From: Pontibacter vulgaris
GTDB taxonomy: Bacteria; Bacteroidota; Bacteroidia; Cytophagales; Hymenobacteraceae
Direction: 5' to 3'
Length of the DNA: 64,000 bases
NCBI RefSeq assembly: GCF_022758145.1
Contig: NZ_JAJVDH010000002.1
Coordinates: forward strand, 124,001-188,000
Translations under genes and position numbers: made by a program
The notes under the pieces: model-generated
What the model was told of the DNA's origin: nothing
The model's database searches: none
Seen by the model: the letters and a program-made list of their open reading frames with translations, nothing else
In this document: positions 42,328 to 51,194 of the stretch, piece by piece
How positions within the stretch are numbered: the first letter of the stretch is position 1
How the letters are laid out: the number at the start of each line of letters is the position of its first letter

Positions 42328-43011
42328 ATGAAAATTCATAAAGAAGGTAGAAGGATACTGTTATTCACTTTATTGACCTTGTTGGTGCTAAACCTGCTGC
42401 TCTACAACTTCAATGCAGACAATGATACCTTTAACCGCATCTTTTCCGGAGTTTCAGCCGTGCTGTTTCTGCTTATACTTCAGTTTTTCCGGAGCCCATA
42501 CCGCAACCTGCTGCTGCACGAAGACCTACTGGTAGCACCTGCCGATGGCAAAGTGGTGGTTATAGAAGAGGTAGAAGAGACCGAATATTTTAAAGACAAG
42601 CGCAAGCAGATCTCTATTTTCATGTCGCCGATAAACGTGCACGTAACCCGTAACCCGATATCAGGCATTGTGAAGTATTTCAAGTATCACCCGGGTAACT
42701 ATTTTGTAGCCTGGCACCCGAAATCAAGTACACAGAACGAGCGTACTACCGTGGTAGTAGAATCTACTGCAGGCCCTGAGGTGCTTTTCCGCCAGATTGC
42801 CGGCGCTATGGCGCGCCGCATAGTATGGTATGTAAATGAGGGAGATGAGGTAAGCCAGGGCGAAGAGTTCGGTTTCATTAAATTCGGTTCGCGCGTAGAT
42901 GTTTTCCTGCCACTGGATGCTGAAGTGAAAGTGCAGCTGGGCCAGAAAACAAAAGGCGGCCAAACCGTTATTGCCCAACTTAAAACTGAAACGCCAACTT
43001 TGTTTGGATAA
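42328..43011 (+). CDS. psd: Phosphatidylserine decarboxylase family protein
   Basis: A 227-residue proenzyme of the short PSD family, which makes phosphatidylethanolamine. A hydrophobic N-terminal hairpin (about residues 9-52) anchors it to the membrane. APADGKVVVIEEV, ISIFMSPINVHVTRNPI and the self-cleavage site Gly187-Ser188 in KFGSRVDVFLP, which yields the pyruvoyl cofactor, are all present. The short form has FGSR in place of the LGST of E. coli Psd. No pssA is next to it. Confidence 0.92.
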   Translation: MKIHKEGRRILLFTLLTLLVLNLLLYNFNADNDTFNRIFSGVSAVLFLLILQFFRSPYRNLLLHEDLLVAPADGKVVVIEEVEETEYFKDKRKQISIFMSPINVHVTRNPISGIVKYFKYHPGNYFVAWHPKSSTQNERTTVVVESTAGPEVLFRQIAGAMARRIVWYVNEGDEVSQGEEFGFIKFGSRVDVFLPLDAEVKVQLGQKTKGGQTVIAQLKTETPTLFG

Positions 43012-43046
43012 TATTCAGATACTAGATTTTAGTAGTTAGATATTAG

Positions 43047-43090
43047 AAAAGGCCGCTGCAATTTATACTTGCAACGGCCTTTTTGTTTTT
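43047..43090. terminator. Bidirectional terminator between psd and the fRMsr gene
   Basis: AAAAGGCCGCTGCAA pairs with TTGCAACGGCCTTTT with one mismatch. The loop holds TTATA, and the motif TATACTT spans loop and stem. Confidence 0.8.
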
Positions 43091-43140
43091 ATACTTCGCA
43101 GGAACTGCGCACGCTACGGGGTCTGCAGCTAACAACCAAA

Positions 43141-43623
43141 CTAATACCAGCTTTCTACCAGTTTCATCAGTTGCTCCAGATACTTCTGGTCTACCTCATC
43201 AAAATCGTTTAGTTGGTCGCTGTCTACATCAATTACCAGTTTTACTTCACCATCTTTAATTACAGGCACTACAATTTCAGATTTAGAATCGCTGCTACAG
43301 GCAATGTGCCCCGGAAAAGCTTCTACATCAGGTACAAGTATAGTTTCGCGGCGGGTGTAGCAGGCACCGCAAACGCCTTTGTGGTAAGGTATGCGCGTGC
43401 AGGCAATCGGACCCTGGAACGGACCTAATACAAGTTGCCCTTCTTTATTAAAGTATACGCCTACCCAAAAAAAGCCGAAACCTTGCTTTAAAGCAGCCAC
43501 CATATTCGAAATATTGGCGATCAGGTCAGTTTCTCCGGTTGTTAGCGCTTCTATCTGCGGGAGCAGGCTTTTATATTTTTCCTCTTTCGTGAGGGTCTGG
43601 TCTACTATAAGTGATTCGGCCAT
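43141..43623 (-). CDS. msrC: Free methionine-(R)-sulfoxide reductase (GAF-domain)
   Basis: A 160-residue GAF-domain enzyme that reduces free L-methionine-R-sulfoxide. The catalytic cysteines Cys75 (GPIACTRI), Cys85 (KGVCGAC) and Cys109 (GHIACSSDSKSEIVVP) have spacings of 10 and 24, exactly those of Cys84, Cys94 and Cys118 in the E. coli enzyme. An additional Cys88 is present. It is cytoplasmic and repairs oxidised methionine. It lies downstream of ribD on the same strand, 63 bases apart, and may share its transcript. Confidence 0.92.
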   Translation of the reverse strand: MAESLIVDQTLTKEEKYKSLLPQIEALTTGETDLIANISNMVAALKQGFGFFWVGVYFNKEGQLVLGPFQGPIACTRIPYHKGVCGACYTRRETILVPDVEAFPGHIACSSDSKSEIVVPVIKDGEVKLVIDVDSDQLNDFDEVDQKYLEQLMKLVESWY

Positions 43624-43686
43624 GAAGTTTAATTTTGAATTACTGAATTTTGAATGACTGAATAGATATTGCTGGTTGTTAATTGC

Positions 43687-44724
43687 TCAATTGTTCCGGT
43701 AATGCAACAACAGATCTGTACCTAAAGTTTGTGATGCTGTTAGCTGGCCCTTTACCATGGCCGGAGCTTTTATACCTTCAGCTATAGTTTTATAAGTGTT
43801 TTTAAGTATAAATGCTTCGTCCCAAAGGCTGGCCTGCAGCAGGCTCTCAAGTAAAATAGTGCCGCCTTCTACCATCACAGAAAGTATATTGCGGTTGTAC
43901 AGATCCTGCATGATCTGATCTAATATCGGTTCGTGTTGCTGCAGCTGCACAAAGTATACATTCTGCTGATCTTCCCGGCTTTTATAAGTATAAACTATAG
44001 TTGCGGTGCTTTTATCAAACAGGTGCAGGTGCTCGGGGAGTTGCAGGTTCCTATCGATAACAATGCGTGTTGGGCTCTGGCCGCTCCAGTGGCGCGTGTT
44101 CAGGCGTGGGTTATCGTAGAGCGCCGTGCGGGTACCCACCATAATGGCCTGTTCCTCCGATCGCCATTTATGCACCAGTTGTTGCGCCAGTTTTCCGCTG
44201 ATCTGTACCTGCTCGCAATTAGGGCCGGCTATAAATCCGTTGGCTGTTTCAGCCCATTTCAGAAGTATAAAAGGCCGCTTCTTTTCATGAAACGTGAAGA
44301 AACGCTTATTCAGCTCCAGGCCTTCGTATTCCAACACGCCTACTTTTACCTGAGCATCCGCTTCAAACAATTTCCGGATACCGCGCCCTGCTACCAATGG
44401 GTTTGGGTCAGTGTTACAGATAACTACATCGCGTACACCACTACTGATGAGTAAATCAACGCAAGGCGGGGTTTTACCAAAATGCGAACAAGGCTCCAGC
44501 GTTACATATACCCGGCTTTTCGGTAACAAGCTTTTATCTTCTACAGCGGCAATGGCATTTACTTCGGCATGCGGGCCACCATATTGCTTATGCCAGCCTT
44601 CGCCAATAATTTTACCATCATGCACCACTACGCAACCTACCATTGGGTTAGGAGAAGTATAGCCAGCGCCTAACTGAGCCAGCTCCAGTGCGCGCCGCAT
44701 GTACAGTTCGTCAGCCGTTGTCAT
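43687..44724 (-). CDS. ribD: Bifunctional riboflavin deaminase/reductase RibD
   Basis: A 345-residue fusion of pyrimidine deaminase and reductase for the second and third steps of riboflavin synthesis. The deaminase zinc site is His52, Glu54 (PHAEV), Cys79 and Cys88 (LEPCSHFGKTPPC). The reductase half begins near residue 150 (RPFILLKWAETANGFI) and contains AIMVGTRTALYDNPRLN and the NADPH-binding MVEGGTILLESLL. No FMN riboswitch was recognised upstream. It is divergent from prmC with 53 bases between the starts. Confidence 0.95.
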   Translation of the reverse strand: MTTADELYMRRALELAQLGAGYTSPNPMVGCVVVHDGKIIGEGWHKQYGGPHAEVNAIAAVEDKSLLPKSRVYVTLEPCSHFGKTPPCVDLLISSGVRDVVICNTDPNPLVAGRGIRKLFEADAQVKVGVLEYEGLELNKRFFTFHEKKRPFILLKWAETANGFIAGPNCEQVQISGKLAQQLVHKWRSEEQAIMVGTRTALYDNPRLNTRHWSGQSPTRIVIDRNLQLPEHLHLFDKSTATIVYTYKSREDQQNVYFVQLQQHEPILDQIMQDLYNRNILSVMVEGGTILLESLLQASLWDEAFILKNTYKTIAEGIKAPAMVKGQLTASQTLGTDLLLHYRNN

Positions 44725-44734
44725 GGTTTCTTTC

Positions 44735-44742
44735 TATCTTTG
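44735..44742 (+). promoter_or_regulatory. -7 promoter element of prmC
   Basis: TATCTTTG is an exact TAnnTTTG; the predicted start of transcription is near 44749, about 29 nt before the GTG. The -33 box is unclear. Confidence 0.5.
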
Positions 44743-44777
44743 CAAAGGTACCTAAATTGACCAAATAAAATACGCCC

Positions 44778-45632
44778 GTGCCTACTGTTCAGGAAACCAT
44801 ACAACAATTTAAAAGCGCACTCTCTGCTATTTACAGAGAGGATGAAGCCGGTGCCATGGCAAACCAGGTAGCAGAGCATGTGCTGCATAAAAACCGGTTA
44901 GAGCTGAGTTTAAGTCGCCAGGAAAATGTGAGTGAAGCAGCTGCGCAAAGTATAAAAGCTATTCAGGAGAGGCTTTTGCTGCACGAGCCCCTGCAGTATG
45001 TTCTAGGTTCCGCTCATTTTTACGACCTTGAATTGTTGGTAGATGAACGTGTCCTGATCCCGAGGCCCGAGACTGAAGAACTGGTAGATAGGGTAGTAAA
45101 AGAGCATCGGGGTAAAACCGGGTTGCGTGTGCTGGATATCTGTTCCGGCAGCGGGTGCATTCCGTTAGCTTTAGCCGCTAACCTGGATACAGCGAAAGTA
45201 TACGGGCTGGAAGTTTCGGAAGGAGCCCTGGAAGTTGCCAAAGCCAATGCTGCAAAGTATAAACTGCCCATAGAGTGGCTGCACCAGGATGTTTTTGAAG
45301 ACATTACAAGTATAGCACCTCATTCGCTCAACATTATCACCAGTAACCCGCCGTATGTGCTGGAAGAAGAGCAGGCCCGCATGCGCCCGAATGTGCTGGA
45401 GTATGAACCGCACCTGGCCCTTTTTGTGCCAGACACAGATCCGCTCAGGTTTTATAAACGTATTGCCGAACTTGCTGCCAACCTTCTACACAAAGGCGGT
45501 AAGTTATACTTCGAGATAAACGAACGTTACGGAGCCGAAGTGCGGGAGCAGCTGTTGCAAGCAGGTTTTTCTGAAGCCGGCATAATTCAGGATTTGTTTG
45601 GGAAAGAGCGCATAGTGCAGGCCATACTTTAA
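44778..45632 (+). CDS. prmC: Peptide chain release factor N5-glutamine methyltransferase
   Basis: A 284-residue PrmC (HemK), which methylates the Gln of the GGQ motif in release factors RF1 and RF2. The N-terminal helical domain ends in PLQYVLGSAHFYDLELLVDERVLIPRPETEELVD in pieces. The SAM site is DICSGSGCIPLA (120-131) and the substrate motif is NPPY (190-193). The length is normal. The start is GTG 44778; no ATG is available. A promoter element lies upstream. Confidence 0.94.
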   Translation: MPTVQETIQQFKSALSAIYREDEAGAMANQVAEHVLHKNRLELSLSRQENVSEAAAQSIKAIQERLLLHEPLQYVLGSAHFYDLELLVDERVLIPRPETEELVDRVVKEHRGKTGLRVLDICSGSGCIPLALAANLDTAKVYGLEVSEGALEVAKANAAKYKLPIEWLHQDVFEDITSIAPHSLNIITSNPPYVLEEEQARMRPNVLEYEPHLALFVPDTDPLRFYKRIAELAANLLHKGGKLYFEINERYGAEVREQLLQAGFSEAGIIQDLFGKERIVQAIL

Positions 45633-45676
45633 GTATACTTTTCCTGTTATAGAATTATCCTGTAAGTATAAAATAT

Positions 45677-45684
45677 TACATTTG
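45677..45684 (+). promoter_or_regulatory. -7 promoter element of the galE-rfbB-rfbA operon
   Basis: TACATTTG is an exact TAnnTTTG, 63 bases before galE. Two inverted heptamers (AAGTATACTT, 45631-45640) lie about 40 bases upstream of it. Confidence 0.5.
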
Positions 45685-45747
45685 TAGTGATATCTGCAAC
45701 AGGTATATTACAACCTTAATACTTTCTTCTGAAAGCAAGCTTTGAAA

Positions 45748-46779
45748 ATGAATAAGATATTAGTAACAGGTGGAGCCGGCTACATTGGCTCGCATACAGT
45801 AGTAGAGTTGGTAGAAGCAGGTTATGAACCTGTAATTGTAGATAATTTTTCTAACTCGCAGGAAAGCGCGCTGGAAGGAATTGCAGCTATTTTGGGCAGA
45901 AGTATAACCTGCCACCGCATCGATTGCACCAGCACTTATGCCCTGCGTGATGTGTTTAAAAAGGAAGGCGATATTGCCGGCGTTATCCATTTTGCAGCTT
46001 ACAAAGCAGTAGGCGAATCGGTGGAGGAGCCTCTTAAATATTACCAGAACAATGTTGGCTCTTTAATGGCGCTGATGCAGGTGATGGAAGAATTCGGGGT
46101 TAATAATTTGGTGTTCTCGTCGTCGTGCACGGTGTATGGCATACCTGCCGAGCTGCCCGTAACGGAGCTAACGCCGGTGCAAAAGGCTAATTCGCCTTAT
46201 GGCAATACCAAAAAAATGTGCGAGGAAATTCTGACGGACGTTGCCGCAAGCGACAGCAGCCTGAAGACAATCGCGTTGCGATACTTTAACCCGATCGGGG
46301 CGCACCCATCAGCTAAAATTGGTGAATTGCCATTAGGCGTTCCGAATAATCTGGTGCCGTTTATTACGCAAACTGCAGCAGGCATACGCGAGCAGGTAAC
46401 TATATTTGGCAACGATTACGATACCCCAGACGGTACCTGTATCCGGGATTATGTGCATGTAGTGGACCTGGCAAAAGCCCACGTGGTAGCCATAGAAAGA
46501 TTGTTGAGCAATAAAGCTGAAAGTATAGAATTCTTTAATGTAGGTACAGGCCGTGGCACAACGGTGCTGGAGGCTGTGCATGCATTTGAGAAAGCTACAG
46601 GCGTAAAGCTAAACTATAAAATAGGTTCTCGCCGTGCCGGCGATGTGCCTAAAATCTATGCTGACGTTACAAAAGCAACAGAAATACTTGGCTTCAGAAC
46701 AACCAGCACCTTAGAAGAAACCATGCTGAGTGCCTGGAACTGGCAATTACATTTACAGGAATCAACTGCAAACGCATAA
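45748..46779 (+). CDS. galE: UDP-glucose 4-epimerase
   Basis: A 343-residue short-chain dehydrogenase-type epimerase interconverting UDP-glucose and UDP-galactose. It has the Rossmann motif ILVTGGAGYIGSHT, the Ser of FSSSCTVYG (Ser126) and the YxxxK pair Tyr151/Lys155 in SPYGNTKKMCEE. VIHFAAYKAVGESVEEPLKYYQNN in pieces is typical GalE. TTG 45742 lies two codons upstream, but ATG 45748 is chosen. It is separated from rfbB by a single base and feeds surface polysaccharide synthesis together with it. Confidence 0.93.
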   Translation: MNKILVTGGAGYIGSHTVVELVEAGYEPVIVDNFSNSQESALEGIAAILGRSITCHRIDCTSTYALRDVFKKEGDIAGVIHFAAYKAVGESVEEPLKYYQNNVGSLMALMQVMEEFGVNNLVFSSSCTVYGIPAELPVTELTPVQKANSPYGNTKKMCEEILTDVAASDSSLKTIALRYFNPIGAHPSAKIGELPLGVPNNLVPFITQTAAGIREQVTIFGNDYDTPDGTCIRDYVHVVDLAKAHVVAIERLLSNKAESIEFFNVGTGRGTTVLEAVHAFEKATGVKLNYKIGSRRAGDVPKIYADVTKATEILGFRTTSTLEETMLSAWNWQLHLQESTANA

Positions 46780-46780
46780 T

Positions 46781-47830
46781 ATGAGAGTATTAATTACAGG
46801 CGGGGCCGGGTTCATCGGTTCACACGTAGTCAGGTTGTTTGTTACCAAATACCCGGATTACCAAATCTATAACCTCGACAAGTTGACCTACGCCGGCAAC
46901 CTGGCAAACCTGACAGACATTGAGGAGCGTGAAAACTATACTTTCCTGAAAGGCGATATTGTAGATGCAGCCTATCTGGAGGAGATTTTCACCAACTATA
47001 AATTCGATGCCGTTATACACCTGGCTGCCGAGTCGCACGTAGACCGCTCCATTGCAGACCCGTTGGCTTTTGTAAATACTAACGTGATCGGCACAGTGAA
47101 TTTGCTGAACGTGGCTAAGAAGCACTGGGTAGCTAACCTGCAGAATCACCTGTTTTATCATATCTCTACCGACGAAGTATACGGCTCGCTTGGCGAAGAT
47201 GGCTTTTTTACAGAAGAAACTGCCTACGATCCGCGCTCACCCTATTCGGCTTCCAAAGCCAGTTCCGATCATTTTGTGCGTGCCTGGTATCATACATATG
47301 GTTTGCCGGTTAAAATTTCCAACTGCTCCAACAACTACGGCCCAAACCACTTCCCCGAGAAGTTGATTCCGCTGGCGATAAATAACATTCAGAACGAAAA
47401 GCCGGTGCCGGTTTATGGCAAAGGCGAAAACGTGCGCGACTGGCTTTATGTGCTGGATCATGCCCGTGCAATTGATGTTATTTTCCATAATGGCAAAGTT
47501 GGTGATACCTACAACATTGGTGGCAACAACGAGTGGAAGAACCTGGACCTGATCGAGTTGCTGTGCGATGTGATGGACGAAAAGCTGGGCCGTGAAAAAG
47601 GACACTCCCGCAAGCTGATCACGTTTGTAAAAGACCGTGCCGGCCACGACCTGCGCTACGCTATCGATTCTTCCAAGCTGATGAACGAGCTGGGCTGGGC
47701 ACCTTCGGTAACTTTTGAACAAGGCCTGGCCAAAACTGTGGACTGGTACCTGCAAAACACCGAATGGCTGGAAAACGTGACTTCCGGTAATTACCAGTTA
47801 TACTACGAGCAGCAGTATACTGACCGCTAA
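46781..47830 (+). CDS. rfbB: dTDP-glucose 4,6-dehydratase
   Basis: A 349-residue RmlB/RfbB, which turns dTDP-glucose into dTDP-4-keto-6-deoxyglucose. The NAD motif is LITGGAGFIGSHVV, the catalytic triad is Thr130-Asp131-Glu132 in STDEVYG with Tyr155 and Lys159 in YSASK, and NNYGPNHFPEKLIPL is diagnostic. The frame opens 51 bases upstream inside galE, but ATG 46781 matches the family start and leaves a one-base gap. rfbC and rfbD are absent here, so the final sugar (rhamnose or an amino-deoxy sugar) is not determined. Confidence 0.95.
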   Translation: MRVLITGGAGFIGSHVVRLFVTKYPDYQIYNLDKLTYAGNLANLTDIEERENYTFLKGDIVDAAYLEEIFTNYKFDAVIHLAAESHVDRSIADPLAFVNTNVIGTVNLLNVAKKHWVANLQNHLFYHISTDEVYGSLGEDGFFTEETAYDPRSPYSASKASSDHFVRAWYHTYGLPVKISNCSNNYGPNHFPEKLIPLAINNIQNEKPVPVYGKGENVRDWLYVLDHARAIDVIFHNGKVGDTYNIGGNNEWKNLDLIELLCDVMDEKLGREKGHSRKLITFVKDRAGHDLRYAIDSSKLMNELGWAPSVTFEQGLAKTVDWYLQNTEWLENVTSGNYQLYYEQQYTDR

Positions 47831-47908
47831 TTGATTGTTAATTGCTGATGTGAATTGTTTAAACAGATCGACAAACAAACTGAACAATTTTACAAAATGG
47901 CAGAAAGT

Positions 47909-47946
47909 TTAATTGTTGATTGCAGGAAAAAGCAATCAACAATTAA
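47909..47946. promoter_or_regulatory. Perfect 15-bp inverted repeat in the rfbB-rfbA gap
   Basis: TTAATTGTTGATTGC (47909-47923) and its exact complement (47932-47946) enclose AGGAAAAA. It ends 17 bases before the rfbA ATG and has no T tract, so it may control rfbA translation or transcript stability, or bind a dimeric protein. Confidence 0.55.
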
Positions 47947-47963
47947 GCACAACAATAAAACCT

Positions 47964-48824
47964 ATGAAAGGAATTATACTTGCCGGGGGCTCCGGTACCC
48001 GCCTGCACCCACTCACGCTGGCTGTTAGCAAGCAACTGATGCCGATCTACGACAAGCCGATGATCTATTACCCGCTGTCTACGCTGATGCTGGCCGGCAT
48101 TCGGGATATTCTGATCATCTCTACCCCGCACGATCTTCCCCTGTTTGAGCGCCTGCTGGGCGATGGAAGCCAGATCGGGTGTAACTTCAGTTATGCTGTG
48201 CAGGAAGTGCCGAACGGTCTGGCGCAGGCTTTTGTGATCGGAGAAGAGTTTATTGGCAAAGACAAAGTAGCGCTTATACTTGGCGATAACATTTTCTATG
48301 GCTCAGGTATGAGCAAGCTGTTGCAGCAAAACAACGATCCGGACGGTGGCGTGGTGTATGCCTACCATGTGCAGGACCCGGAGCGTTATGGTGTGGTGGA
48401 GTTTGACAAAAATTTGAATGCCATCTCGATAGAAGAGAAGCCTAAAGAGCCAAAATCAAACTATGCCGTGCCGGGTTTATACTTCTACGACAACGATGTA
48501 GTGGAAATTGCCAAAAACCTGCAGCCAAGCCCGCGCGGTGAGTATGAGATAACGGATGTGAACAAAGAATACCTGCGCCAGGGCAAACTGAAAGTAGGCA
48601 TCCTGGACAGGGGAACCGCCTGGCTCGACACCGGCACCATCCAATCGCTGATGCAGGCTGCTACTTTTGTGCAGGTTATTGAGGAGCGCCAGGGCCTGAA
48701 GATAGGTTCGATAGAAGAAGTAGCTTACCGCATGGGCTTTATTGATGCCGGGCAATTGCAACGCGTGGCAGAGCCTTTGCGCAAAAGTGGCTATGGCGAG
48801 TATCTGCTGAGCCTGATAAAGTAA
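47964..48824 (+). CDS. rfbA: Glucose-1-phosphate thymidylyltransferase
   Basis: A 286-residue RmlA/RfbA, which makes dTDP-glucose from glucose-1-phosphate and dTTP, the step before RfbB. The nucleotide motif is [14 protein letters not shown] (residues 5-18), followed by [20 protein letters not shown]. Further conserved blocks are [25 protein letters not shown] and [10 protein letters not shown]. The frame is open to 47913, but that would include the hairpin; ATG 47964 is the family start. It is the last gene of the operon and is closed by a terminator. Confidence 0.96.
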   Translation: MKGIILAGGSGTRLHPLTLAVSKQLMPIYDKPMIYYPLSTLMLAGIRDILIISTPHDLPLFERLLGDGSQIGCNFSYAVQEVPNGLAQAFVIGEEFIGKDKVALILGDNIFYGSGMSKLLQQNNDPDGGVVYAYHVQDPERYGVVEFDKNLNAISIEEKPKEPKSNYAVPGLYFYDNDVVEIAKNLQPSPRGEYEITDVNKEYLRQGKLKVGILDRGTAWLDTGTIQSLMQAATFVQVIEERQGLKIGSIEEVAYRMGFIDAGQLQRVAEPLRKSGYGEYLLSLIK

Positions 48825-48848
48825 GTTTATACTTACTAAGCATTTGTG

Positions 48849-48885
48849 AAGAAGGTATAGGTAGGTCCTGTACCTTCTTTTTTTA
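48849..48885 (+). terminator. Terminator after rfbA, overlapping the chrA stop codon
   Basis: AAGAAGGTA (48849-48857) pairs with TACCTTCTT (48871-48879), followed by TTTTT. The T run touches the stop codon of the convergent chromate transporter gene. Confidence 0.8.
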
Positions 48886-50055
48886 TGGAAGTATAAACCC
48901 GATCAGTAAGCCTGAAATAATAAGTACGGGTGCCGGAATGCGGGTAAACATAAGTAGGCAGAATGTTATAATAACGATGCTCACGTTAATGATCGTGTTA
49001 TCTATCGGGTGGTAAAGCATAATGGCGGCGGCTACCACCATGCCTGAGCTCACAGCACTTATTCCTTCCAGCGATGCACGTACTACCCTGTATTTTTTTA
49101 ATTCGTCCCAGAACCGTATCACAAAGAAGATCAGGAAAGTGCCAGGTAGGAAAATGCCAACTGTAGCCACAAAAGCCCCCAGTAACTGCCCCCAAATTCC
49201 GTAGTTGCGCATTGTTAGTGTACCAATGTAAGAGCAAAAAGAAAATACCGGCCCGGGTAGTGCCTGCACAATCGCATAACCCGACAAAAACTCCTCGGCG
49301 GTGAGGTAACCTTTAAAATCCACAAACTCAGTATACATAAGCGGGATTAATACCTGGCCTCCTCCGAAAATAAGGCTGCCGTTACGGTAAAAATTCTCGA
49401 ACAACCTGACCGGTAGCGAAGAAGTAGTAGCACCCACAACAGCCGCAGTTATAAGTACGCCTGCGTAAAGTATAAAATTTGCCCACTGTATGCGCAGCTT
49501 CTTATCTTCTTCTTTAGGGTGCTGCCGGAAGTGTAAAGCTGTAATTGCGCCACCTGCAATAAGCAAGGCAGGATATGCCCAGGGCGACCGGAAGAAGTAG
49601 GAAAGTATAGCCGAAACAACCATCAGGCTGACAGCCAGCCGGGTATGCACTACTTTTGAGCTGATGCGGTAGGCAGCATAAGCTACATAAGCAACAGCCA
49701 TTGGTTGTATAATGCGAAGGAATTTAAGGGAAACGCCTTGTTGCTGTAAGTATGAAATAACCAGTGCAGCGGCGGTCATGGCAACGGAGGCAGGCAATAA
49801 CCAAACAAGTAAGGTAAGATATGCTAAATTGGGCCCTCCGATTTTATAGCCAATAGCTGTTATAGTTTGAGTAGAGGAGGGGCCAGGTAAAATATTGCAA
49901 AGGGCATTGAGTTCTATCAGGTCTTGCTCGGTAAGGTAGCGGCGTTTTTCTACCAGCAGCTTAAACATCATGGCAATATGCGCCTGTGGGCCCCCAAACG
50001 CGGTAAGGGCGAGCATCAAAACGTCTTTCAGGAAGATGTAGTAGCGCAAGCTCAT
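48883..50055 (-). CDS. chrA: Chromate transporter (CHR family, two-domain)
   Basis: A 390-residue long-form CHR protein with two homologous membrane halves: FGGPQAHIAMM with LCNILPGPSSTQ in the first and FGGGQVLIPLM with VQALPGPVFSFCSYIG in the second. Characterised ChrA proteins expel chromate. In organisms without chromate exposure the physiological substrate is often unclear, so the name reflects the family. It is transcribed alone; the gene upstream on the same strand is separated by a terminator. Confidence 0.92.
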   Translation of the reverse strand: MSLRYYIFLKDVLMLALTAFGGPQAHIAMMFKLLVEKRRYLTEQDLIELNALCNILPGPSSTQTITAIGYKIGGPNLAYLTLLVWLLPASVAMTAAALVISYLQQQGVSLKFLRIIQPMAVAYVAYAAYRISSKVVHTRLAVSLMVVSAILSYFFRSPWAYPALLIAGGAITALHFRQHPKEEDKKLRIQWANFILYAGVLITAAVVGATTSSLPVRLFENFYRNGSLIFGGGQVLIPLMYTEFVDFKGYLTAEEFLSGYAIVQALPGPVFSFCSYIGTLTMRNYGIWGQLLGAFVATVGIFLPGTFLIFFVIRFWDELKKYRVVRASLEGISAVSSGMVVAAAIMLYHPIDNTIINVSIVIITFCLLMFTRIPAPVLIISGLLIGFILP

Positions 50056-50066
50056 GCCTGAATATC

Positions 50067-50104
50067 AAAAAAAGAGAGACAGCGGTAAGCTATCTCTCTT
50101 TTAG
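50067..50104 (-). terminator. Terminator after the 2OG-Fe(II) oxygenase gene
   Basis: AAAAAGAGAGA-type arm pairs with TCTCTCTTTT around a GCGGTAAGC loop, between the oxygenase gene and chrA. Confidence 0.7.
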
Positions 50105-50117
50105 GTTATTGGTGGTG

Positions 50118-51092
50118 TTATGCTTTTTTCAACCCTAGCTCTATCAGGCGCTCATTCAGGAATTCACCTGCTGTTGCATCCGGGTAAGCTTTTGGGTTTT
50201 GCTCATCTATGCAGTTCTCCAGGCAGGTCAGGTCCATTTCAGAACGTGGGTGCATAAAAAACGGAATAGAATAGCGTGAAGTGTTCATCAGCTCGCGCGG
50301 CGGGTTAACCACACGGTGGATAGTAGACTTCAGCTTGTTGTTGGTAAGGCGGGCCATCATATCACCTACGTTTACCACTACCTGCTCTGGCAGGGCTGTA
50401 ATTGGAATCCACTTGCCATCGCGGCGAAGTACCTGCAAGCCATCGGCGCTAGCGCCCATCAGCAATGTGATCAGGTTGATGTCACCATGCTCGGCAGCAC
50501 GTACTGCATCAGCCGGAACTGCATCCGGGTTCTCGATCGGGAAGTAATGGATCGGGCGCAGAATGCTGTTACCGTTATGCACTTTGTCGTCAAAGTAATT
50601 TTCAGGTAAGCCAATATGAATGGCAATAGCTCTAAGCACTTGCTTGCCTGCAGCTTCTAATTTACGGTAAGCCTCCAGCGTTACTTCCTTAAATTCTGGT
50701 ACCTCTTCAGGGAAGATGTTATCAGGGTATTCGCTTTTGATCGGGTCGTTGTCAGTTACTTCCTGCCCAACATGGTAAAACTCTTTCAAGTCGCCAGTGT
50801 TGCGGCCTTTTGCATGCTCTTTTCCTTTGCCTGTGTAGCCACGCTGGCCAGCCAGTTCCGGGTTTTCGTACTTCTGCTTCACCTCATCAGGCAGGGCAAA
50901 AAACTTTTTAGTAGCAGCATACAGTTTCTGTGTCAGATCATCGCTCAGGCCATGGTTACGTAGGGCAATAAAACCGATGTTCTGGTAAGCATCACCTAAC
51001 TTTTTCACGAACTGTGCTCTTCTTTCCGGGTCTCCTGAAGTGAAATCAGCTAAGTCCAGCGACGGCACTTCGTCAAACAAAATCTCGCTCAT
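50118..51092 (-). CDS. Isopenicillin N synthase-like 2-oxoglutarate/Fe(II) dioxygenase
   Basis: A 324-residue non-heme iron oxygenase of the isopenicillin N synthase-like family. The N-terminal DIOX_N-type block has VPSLDLADF and GFIALRNHGL. Iron ligands are His202 and Asp204 (EHGDINLIT) and His259 (STIHRVVNPP). The 2-oxoglutarate pair is Arg273/Ser275 in RYSIPFF. The family covers plant-hormone enzymes, ethylene-forming enzyme and many uncharacterised bacterial oxidases, so the substrate is unknown. The frame opens to 51137, but the ATG at 51092 fits the family N-terminus MSEILFDEVPSLDL. No biosynthetic neighbours are present. Confidence 0.9.
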   Translation of the reverse strand: MSEILFDEVPSLDLADFTSGDPERRAQFVKKLGDAYQNIGFIALRNHGLSDDLTQKLYAATKKFFALPDEVKQKYENPELAGQRGYTGKGKEHAKGRNTGDLKEFYHVGQEVTDNDPIKSEYPDNIFPEEVPEFKEVTLEAYRKLEAAGKQVLRAIAIHIGLPENYFDDKVHNGNSILRPIHYFPIENPDAVPADAVRAAEHGDINLITLLMGASADGLQVLRRDGKWIPITALPEQVVVNVGDMMARLTNNKLKSTIHRVVNPPRELMNTSRYSIPFFMHPRSEMDLTCLENCIDEQNPKAYPDATAGEFLNERLIELGLKKA

Positions 51093-51194
51093 AAATACAA
51101 TCTGTATACTTTTTTGTAATCTTCTCGTAGTTCGCAATATACGAAAAATTATTACCGCCTACTTAGCTGTATCCCCTAACCAAACCATAAATAA

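Noticed and set aside
48883-51092. A biosynthetic cluster suggested by an isopenicillin N synthase-like oxygenase next to a transporter.
   Set aside because: The transporter is of the chromate family and separated by a terminator; no peptide synthetase or tailoring genes are present.
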